A program made the translations under genes and the position numbers. This document shows, in pieces, positions 33,209-38,176 of a stretch of 38,176 nt of DNA. The notes under the pieces are model-generated. The model was given only the letters and a program-made list of their open reading frames with translations. It had not been told where the DNA came from and ran no database searches. Position 1 is the first letter of the stretch. Each line of letters opens with the position of its first letter. The stretch is taken from contig NZ_JPIM01000039.1 in assembly GCF_000735195.1 (NCBI RefSeq), forward strand, positions 1-38,176, given 5' to 3'. The DNA comes from Chloroflexus sp. MS-G. Lineage in GTDB: Bacteria; Chloroflexota; Chloroflexia; Chloroflexales; Chloroflexaceae.

Positions 33209-34411
33209 ATGCACAGGTGGAAACGGACGTTCGGTTGGTGGGTCGTACTGGCGCTCTTTGCCACACTGCTGGCCGCTTGTGGTGGCGCCGGAGGTGGTGG
33301 TGGTGCAAGTAGCGAGCCGATCAAAGTTGGCGCAATCTTTGACTTGACCGGTGCAACGGCTGACGTTGGGACCCCTTATTCCCGTGGACAGATTGCCTTT
33401 ATCGAATGGAAGAATGAACAGGGAGGTATCAAGGGACGACGTCTTCAGTTGATCAGTGAAGACTATGCGTATCAGGTGCCACGTGCTGAGGAATTATATA
33501 CAAAATTCGTTACGCAAGATAAGGTATTAGTCTTCTCGGGCTGGGGTACCGGCGATACTGAAGCCTTACGCCCCAAGATTACCGAGGACAAAATCCCGTT
33601 TATCTCGGCATCGTATTCGGCAACGCTGGCCAATCCGGCCGAGACACCCTATAATTTCCTGGTTGCCCCAACCTATTCCGATCAGTTGATCATTGCGATG
33701 AAGTGGGCCATTGACGACTGGAAAGCAAAGGGCAATAGTGGTCTGCCGAAGTTCGCGTATCTCATCAACGACAGCCCCTTCGGTCGATCACCGCTGGCCG
33801 ACGGTACCGCTTTTGCGAATTCGCAGGGGATCGCTACGCCGCTAGAGGTGCCTTCACCACGTGGTGCAACCGACCTCACACCACAGTTGACCCAGATTCG
33901 CGACTACGGCGCTAACTACATCTTTTTACAGAATGTCTCTAGTCCAGCAGCATTGGCGATTAAGAATGCGAAGAGCTTAGGGTATAACGTGCAATTCGTT
34001 TGCCTCAACTGGTGCGCCAATGAGATTCTGATCAAGCAGGCAGGCGCGGATGCCGAGGGAGTAGTAGGAGTTGTTCCCTTTAACTACGAGGCAGAAGGCG
34101 CGAAAGTGGCGCTCGAATATGCCCGTAAGAAGAATATTGACTATGGCGGCGCCGATAGCACCTTCGTACAGGGATGGACGGCTATGTCGATCCTAATCGC
34201 CGGTATTGAGAAAGTGGTGAACGATGGCAAAGAGCTGACCGGTGAAAATATCAAGAATGCGCTGGAGACGATGGGTGAAATTGACACTAAAGGGGTAACG
34301 TTACCGGTCAAGTTCAGCCCAACCGATCACGCAGGGGTGAAGTCAACGCGCATGTTCCGCGTTGAGAACGGCAAGTGGGTCGCAATTACCGATTTCATTA
34401 GCGCACGATAA
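33209..34411 (+). CDS. livK: Periplasmic-type solute-binding lipoprotein of the liv transporter
   Basis: A 400-residue type I binding protein (LivJ/LivK, Peripla_BP_6 family). The signal peptide ends in a lipobox LLAAC with Cys24. A Gly-rich tether (GGAGGGGGASS) follows. The mature fold starts IKVGAIFDLTGATADVG and includes FSGWGTGDTEALRPKI and FVQGWTAMSILIAGIEKV. ATG at 33209 has AAGGAGG 5 nt upstream; a longer in-frame start inside livM was rejected. It captures the solute outside the membrane for LivH/M/G/F. The ligand cannot be read from sequence, but the ligase neighbours suggest a carboxylic acid. Confidence 0.92.
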   Translation: MHRWKRTFGWWVVLALFATLLAACGGAGGGGGASSEPIKVGAIFDLTGATADVGTPYSRGQIAFIEWKNEQGGIKGRRLQLISEDYAYQVPRAEELYTKFVTQDKVLVFSGWGTGDTEALRPKITEDKIPFISASYSATLANPAETPYNFLVAPTYSDQLIIAMKWAIDDWKAKGNSGLPKFAYLINDSPFGRSPLADGTAFANSQGIATPLEVPSPRGATDLTPQLTQIRDYGANYIFLQNVSSPAALAIKNAKSLGYNVQFVCLNWCANEILIKQAGADAEGVVGVVPFNYEAEGAKVALEYARKKNIDYGGADSTFVQGWTAMSILIAGIEKVVNDGKELTGENIKNALETMGEIDTKGVTLPVKFSPTDHAGVKSTRMFRVENGKWVAITDFISAR

Positions 34412-34422
34412 GTGATCGGTCA

Positions 34423-34452
34423 CCGGCGTGTCGTTGCCGAGCGACACGCCGG
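34423..34452 (+). terminator. Intercistronic stem-loop between binding-protein and livF genes
   Basis: CCGGCGTGTCG and CGACACGCCGG form a perfect 11-bp stem with an 8-base loop. No U-tract follows. Such hairpins after binding-protein genes commonly stabilise the upstream mRNA or cause partial termination, raising binding-protein levels. Confidence 0.65.
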
Positions 34453-34490
34453 AACTTATTCTACAGACAGTAATGTAATGCTCTCTGCCT

Positions 34491-35282
34491 ATGCTTGTAC
34501 TCAACAACATTGAAGTGATTTACAACGATGTCGTGCTGGTGCTCAAGGGTTTATCTCTTGAGGTGCCAGAAGGTCGCATCGTTGCATTACTCGGCTCGAA
34601 CGGCGCTGGTAAAAGTACAACCCTGAAAGCCATTTCGGGCCTGCTCAAACCGGAAAACGGTGAAGTGACCGACGGCGAAATCTTGTTTCAAGGCCAGCCG
34701 ATCCATAAAAAAGATGCCGCCGAGATCGTGCGTATGGGTATTTTCCAGGTGATGGAGGGGCGACGGGTCTTCGAGCATTTAACGGTTGAAGAGAATTTGC
34801 GAGCCGGGGCCTATACGCAATCACCGCGCCATTTCAGCAACGATCTAGCCCTGGTTTACGACTATTTTCCACGTTTGAAGGAACGGCGCAACCAGGTAGC
34901 CGGGTTTCTCAGTGGTGGTGAACAGCAGATGTTGGCGATTGGCCGGGCACTGATGGCGCATCCAAAATTGATCATGCTCGATGAACCATCGCTTGGGCTG
35001 GCACCGTTGTTAGTCGCCGAGATATTTGAGATTATTCAGCGCATCAATCGCGAACAAGGGACAACCATTCTGCTGGTTGAACAGAATGCACGCCTAGCCC
35101 TTGAAGCAGCGCACCATGCGTACATTATGGAAAATGGGCGGATTGTGCTCGACGGATCACCTGCCGATTTGAAAGATAATGCCGACGTGCGCGAGTTTTA
35201 CCTCGGTTTGAACGAAATTGGTAGCCGCAAGAGTTATCGTGAAGTCAAGCATTACAAGCGGCGGAAGCGCTGGCTCTCTTGA
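34491..35282 (+). CDS. livF: Branched-chain-amino-acid-type ABC transporter ATP-binding protein (LivF-like)
   Basis: A 263-residue ATPase of the LivF type. It has Walker A GSNGAGKST, LivF-typical MGIFQVMEGRRVFEHLTVEENLRAGAY, signature LSGGEQQMLAIGRAL, Walker B LIMLDEPSLGLAPL and switch region LLVEQNARLALEAAH. The C-terminal basic tail (SRKSYREVKHYKRRKRWLS) is longer than in amino-acid LivF proteins and is of the kind found in transporters paired with acyl-CoA ligases. The ATG has no clear ribosome site, and a stem-loop sits 38 bp upstream, so its translation is probably weaker than that of the binding protein. Confidence 0.93.
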   Translation: MLVLNNIEVIYNDVVLVLKGLSLEVPEGRIVALLGSNGAGKSTTLKAISGLLKPENGEVTDGEILFQGQPIHKKDAAEIVRMGIFQVMEGRRVFEHLTVEENLRAGAYTQSPRHFSNDLALVYDYFPRLKERRNQVAGFLSGGEQQMLAIGRALMAHPKLIMLDEPSLGLAPLLVAEIFEIIQRINREQGTTILLVEQNARLALEAAHHAYIMENGRIVLDGSPADLKDNADVREFYLGLNEIGSRKSYREVKHYKRRKRWLS

Positions 35283-35360
35283 GAAAGACGCATACACCAC
35301 TTCGTTAACGCTTATCACCTATCACCAGCACATCGCCAGCTAAGAGGCAGCGAGGACGGT

Positions 35361-36581
35361 ATGGATATTCAGGCATTTTATGCTGGTTTTGATCGGCGAG
35401 TACGGGAGATTGTTGCCTTCGGTTACGAACATTCACCGGCGTTTCGGCGCCGAATGGAGGCTGCCGGTCTAACGCCTGCCGATATTCAGACCACTGCCGA
35501 TCTCAGCCGACTGCCAGTTTTGCGTAAAGAACAGTTGGTCGAGTTACAGCGACAAGGCCCCCAACTTGGTGGTATGCTCACCGTACCTCTCTCGCGTCTC
35601 CGTCGTATCTTTCAGTCGCCAGGACCGATCTACGATCCCGAATCGGATGAACCAGACCCCTGGCGCTGGGCGCCGGCATTTCGAGCAGCCGGTTTTGGCC
35701 CCGATGATATTGTGATCAACTGCTTTGGGTACCATCTCACACCCGCCGGGGTGATGTTTGAAGAGGGAGCACGTGCGGTTGGTTGTGCCGTGATTCCCGC
35801 CGGTGTCGGTAATCAGGCTCAGCAAATTGAAGTGATGGCCCAACTCGGCGTCACGGCGTATGCCGGTCTGCCAAGCTACCTCAAAGCGCTCCTCGAACGG
35901 GCAGTTGAACTCGGCCACGATCCGCGATCCTGGCCGCTCAATAAAGCGTTTGTCGCCGCCGAACCGTTGCCACCATCGCTACGCGCCCTGTTTGAAGAGC
36001 AGTATGGCATTCTGGTCTACGATGGCTACGGCACTGCCGAAACGGGGAATCTGGGCTATAACGGCCCTGAACGTCAGGGCTGGCATCTACCCGAAGATGC
36101 GTTGGTGCAGATTTGTGACCTTAACACCGGTGAACCGGTACCGCCCGGCCAGACCGGTGAAGTGGTTGTCACCCTCTTCCGGCGAGATTACATTCTCATC
36201 CGCTTTGCAGTCGGTGATCTCTCGGCGTTGATGGACACCTCTGCACCAACGGTTATCCCAACTCCGCGCCTGGTAGGGTGGCTCGGTCGCAGTGGTGAAA
36301 GTGTTAAGGTACGTGGCCTGTTCGTGCATCCCCGTCATATTGCCGAGACAATGCGCCGGTTAGAGGGCGTCCAGGCTTATCAAGCCGTTGTCATTCGCGA
36401 AAACCACCGCGATGAGCTGATCTGTCGGATTGTGCCAACGGCTGATGCCGATCCTGATCGGCTCCGTGATGCTGCAGCCCAGAGTTTGCATGAAGTACTC
36501 AAACTTCACTGCAAGGTCGAATTGGTGAGCGAACTCCCTGCCGATGCAAAGCCATTCGTCGATTTGCGAACCTGGGAATAG
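35361..36581 (+). CDS. PaaK-like (phenylacetate-CoA ligase family) adenylate-forming protein
   Basis: A 406-residue ANL-superfamily protein of the PaaK/CapK group. Typical pieces are the N-terminal FGYEHSPAFRRRMEAAGLTPADIQ, the adenine-binding segment YDGYGTAETGNLGYN, RFAVGDLSALM and the C-terminal RSGESVKVRGLFVHPRHI. The usual P-loop motif SSGTTG is replaced by FQSPGPIYDPES, a change that appears typical of a liv-operon-linked subgroup. A Lys near the end (DAKPFVDLR) may serve as the catalytic Lys. GAGGACGG precedes the ATG, 78 bp after livF. It would make an aryl or acyl-CoA from the imported acid, or act as a non-canonical partner of the first ligase. Confidence 0.85.
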   Translation: MDIQAFYAGFDRRVREIVAFGYEHSPAFRRRMEAAGLTPADIQTTADLSRLPVLRKEQLVELQRQGPQLGGMLTVPLSRLRRIFQSPGPIYDPESDEPDPWRWAPAFRAAGFGPDDIVINCFGYHLTPAGVMFEEGARAVGCAVIPAGVGNQAQQIEVMAQLGVTAYAGLPSYLKALLERAVELGHDPRSWPLNKAFVAAEPLPPSLRALFEEQYGILVYDGYGTAETGNLGYNGPERQGWHLPEDALVQICDLNTGEPVPPGQTGEVVVTLFRRDYILIRFAVGDLSALMDTSAPTVIPTPRLVGWLGRSGESVKVRGLFVHPRHIAETMRRLEGVQAYQAVVIRENHRDELICRIVPTADADPDRLRDAAAQSLHEVLKLHCKVELVSELPADAKPFVDLRTWE

Positions 36582-36655
36582 GGCAGGCGTGGGAGAATAA
36601 ATGTATTAGATGCGTTGCTGCTCACCGTTTTCTTCGTGAGGCAGGCAATATTTCC

Positions 36656-36697
36656 AAGAACGCTGAATACTCTTGGGCAAGGGGTTTCAGCGTTCTT
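36656..36697 (+). terminator. Likely terminator of the liv/acyl-CoA ligase operon
   Basis: AAGAACGCTGAA and TTCAGCGTTCTT form a perfect 12-bp stem around an 18-base loop. Only a short T run (ttt) lies at the stem end. It sits 75 bp after the PaaK-like stop codon. Confidence 0.55.
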
Positions 36698-36843
36698 TGC
36701 TGCACCTCGCCCCGACCGGTCCCCCAATACAGCAATCGTGCCCACACGGCCCAACCCACAGTGCCGCCATCGGGCGCTTCCCGTGGTCATCGTCCCGGCG
36801 AATTGCAACGCAACGGATGCCGCGCCGACCGATGCTTCCCCGT

Positions 36844-36889
36844 GTACGGGTGCAGCGGCGCTGCACCCCAACCGATCTTCTCCTGCGAC
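36844..36889 (+). repeat. Dispersed repeat family B, copy 2
   Basis: Contains the perfect palindrome GTGCAGC-GGC-GCTGCAC followed by cccaaccgatcttctcctgc. It matches the minus strand of 15833-15878 with about three mismatches over 46 bp. Confidence 0.88.
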
Positions 36890-37084
36890 TGGATAGCTCG
36901 GCGAGGCGAGTCTCGCCCATCGTCGTGACCACGTGGAGGAGCGCGACGCCGCCTTGCTCCTATTGACGGGGTTCACCTGTCGTGGTTGTGACGATACAAG
37001 ATATTCGGATCGGCGCTTCGTACCGCTCACACCGGTATGCTCCACACCCACGATTGCCGCAGGTTTTCGTGTAACTTTTTGGTC

Positions 37085-37120
37085 GCTCAAACGGTTTCTT
37101 TATTGAGCACCGTTTTGAGC
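37085..37120. terminator. Hairpin upstream of the Uma2 gene
   Basis: GCTCAAACGGT pairs with ACCGTTTTGAGC (one bulge) around a 13-base loop. No U-tract is present. The role is unclear; it could end read-through from upstream. Confidence 0.4.
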
Positions 37121-37252
37121 ACCAGGAAGACACGATGAATGGAAAACACCACCACCCGCTGCCCGTTGCGCTGCCACCCTCGCCCCTGCATCCTGCCCAG
37201 CGCTGTGCTACAATACCGGCAGACCCACCTACCACAGCAAGGAGGAACTGCG

Positions 37253-38176
37253 ATGACCCATCCTACTGCCACCGCACCTGCACCGCTCCCCGAAGAAGAC
37301 CCCTTCCACTACGGCTGGCGCTACGTCCGTCGGCCCACCCCCGACGACCCCGACCACCTCGAACCGGTGCCGCTCACCCTCGAAGACGTGTTGCACCCCG
37401 AAGTGGGAGACTTCATCGTGCACAGTGACCGCCACGAAACCGACCGGATGTACCTCACGGCGGTGTTGCGCGCTCGGCTCGAAGCGCACGGGCGGGCTAT
37501 CGTGCTGAGTGATGTGCGGGTGGCGTGGGACGTGCCCGACCTACGTCCGCACGGGCCGGACGTGATGGTCATTCCAGGGCTGCGCGAGCGGCGCGACTGG
37601 AGCACGTTTGACGTGGCGGAGGAGGGGGTACGACCGGCGTTGATGATTGAGATCACCTCGCCGGAGACGCGGGAGAACGATGTGGTGTGGAAGGTGGCGC
37701 ACTACGCACGGGCGGGGGTGGCGCAGTATGTGATTGTGGACAACGTTGGACGGCGGGGGGAGCGGCAGCTCCGGTTACTCGATTATCGGCTGGTAGGGGA
37801 CACCTACCGGCTGCAACCGCCGGACGAGCGGGGGTGGGTGTATCTGGAGCTGGCCGACCTGTGGGTGGGGGTGGAAGGCGACCACGTGGTGTGCTACGCC
37901 GACGACGGCACGGCGTTTGGCGACTACGCGACGGTGGTACAGCAGGCGACAGAAGCTGAGGCGCGAGCGCGACAGGAAGCGGCAGCGCGGGCCGAGGCAG
38001 AAGAACAGGCCCGACGCGAAGCGGCAGCGCGGGCCGAGGCAGAAGAACAGGCCCGACGCGAAGCGGCAGCGCGGGCCGAGGCGGAAGCGCTGGCACGTGC
38101 AGCAGCGGAACAGGCGCAGCGGGAAGCGGCCGCACGAGCCGAGGCGGAGGAACAAGCCCGTCGGGAAGCAGTAGCA
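37253..38176 (+). CDS. Uma2-family (DUF820) endonuclease-fold protein with coiled-coil tail, 3' end cut by window
   Basis: At least 308 residues; the frame is open to the window edge. The Uma2/DUF820 PD-(D/E)XK fold occupies about 40-215. PHGPDVMVI supplies the active Asp, MIEITSPETREND the Glu, and VVWKVAHYARAGVAQYVIVD a conserved Lys and the family end motif. From about residue 235 an Ala/Glu/Arg heptad tail begins (EAAARAEAEEQARRE repeated), predicted to be a long coiled coil. GGAGG lies 7 nt before the ATG. Uma2 proteins are abundant, often multicopy, in Chloroflexota and cyanobacteria; their biological role is not settled. The tail is a common fusion in these phyla. Confidence 0.88.
   Translation, partial: MTHPTATAPAPLPEEDPFHYGWRYVRRPTPDDPDHLEPVPLTLEDVLHPEVGDFIVHSDRHETDRMYLTAVLRARLEAHGRAIVLSDVRVAWDVPDLRPHGPDVMVIPGLRERRDWSTFDVAEEGVRPALMIEITSPETRENDVVWKVAHYARAGVAQYVIVDNVGRRGERQLRLLDYRLVGDTYRLQPPDERGWVYLELADLWVGVEGDHVVCYADDGTAFGDYATVVQQATEAEARARQEAAARAEAEEQARREAAARAEAEEQARREAAARAEAEALARAAAEQAQREAAARAEAEEQARREAVA
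37979..38167 (+). repeat. 42-bp coding tandem repeats in the Uma2 coiled-coil tail
   Basis: Units at 37979-38020 and 38021-38062 are identical or nearly so. A third (38063-38104) diverges in its second half. A 21-bp half unit follows at 38105-38125, then another diverged unit at 38126-38167. Each 42-bp unit encodes two heptads (AAARAEA-EEQARRE), so copy number can change without loss of frame or coiled-coil phase. Confidence 0.85.

Larger units (their letters stand above)
36582..37252. other. Long intergenic region before the Uma2 gene
   Basis: About 670 bp without a supported gene. It contains a terminator-like hairpin (36656-36697), a family B repeat (36844-36889) and a second hairpin (37085-37120). 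No reading frame here has a good ribosome site or recognisable product. Confidence 0.55.

Noticed and set aside
36506..37090. 194-residue minus-strand open frame after the PaaK-like gene
   Set aside because: It begins in unassigned DNA, passes through the family B repeat and overlaps the PaaK-like 3' end. Composition and lack of a domain argue against a gene.
37979..38176. Possible CRISPR-like regular repeats
   Set aside because: The units are directly adjacent without spacers and encode an in-frame coiled coil.

Overview
The window looks like a chromosomal segment of a filamentous anoxygenic phototroph of the Chloroflexus type (phylum Chloroflexota). This is inferred from protein style, not from a marker gene. 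The pointers are: a Uma2-family protein with an A/E/R-rich coiled-coil tail; a CapA-like protein followed by paired FYxxxGG...FG.P domains; a DUF2089/SHOCT/DUF4097 operon; a liv-type transporter operon with two acyl-CoA ligases; and several families of short G/C-rich dispersed repeats. No rRNA, tRNA, CRISPR array, transposase or phage gene was seen. Almost all genes look intact, and coding is dense on both strands.

Layout. 343-6730 (minus): a Zn/Mn ABC uptake operon (znuA-znuC-znuB), with a strong promoter and a Zur-like palindrome in front of znuA. It is followed by a large membrane-anchored CapA-like protein and an ANTAR response regulator with its own promoter. 7141-8993 (plus): a nucleotide-sugar SDR and rsmI. 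9284-10351 (minus): a long-form glucose-1-phosphate thymidylyltransferase. 10586-14662 (plus): a DapA-family lyase/synthase, DAHP synthase and an ammonium transporter ending in a clear intrinsic terminator. 14928-15770 (minus): an ECF-type S component. 16240-18959 (plus): a four-gene operon of a small basic protein, DUF2089, SHOCT-like and DUF4097 proteins. 19131-20856 (minus): an alpha/beta hydrolase and a DUF4388 protein. 21171-23627: ctaA (minus) divergent from an M20-like protein (plus). 24193-27503 (minus): a HEAT-repeat protein, a kinase/cNMP/PP2C fusion and a STAS protein, forming a partner-switching module. 27687-28042 (plus): two tiny membrane proteins. 28391-36581 (plus): livG, acyl-CoA synthetase, livH, livM, livK, livF and a PaaK-like ligase. 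37253-end (plus): a Uma2 protein cut by the window edge.

How the genes work together. Three groups are coherent. The metal operon is probably repressed by a Fur-family regulator. The liv operon most likely imports a carboxylic acid and activates it to a CoA thioester. The SpoIIE/STAS set is a self-contained phospho-switch.

The most unusual material is as follows. (1) The operon at 16240-18959 has three consecutive proteins sharing one short helical motif, and its DUF2089 member has lost the cysteines of the family's zinc ribbon. (2) Two apparent pseudo-enzymes were found: an M20-fold protein lacking nearly all metal and catalytic residues, and a CapA-fold protein lacking its metal motifs. 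(3) Three families of short dispersed repeats occur between genes, one with an 18-bp-arm perfect palindrome and another with two 46-bp copies differing at about 3 positions.
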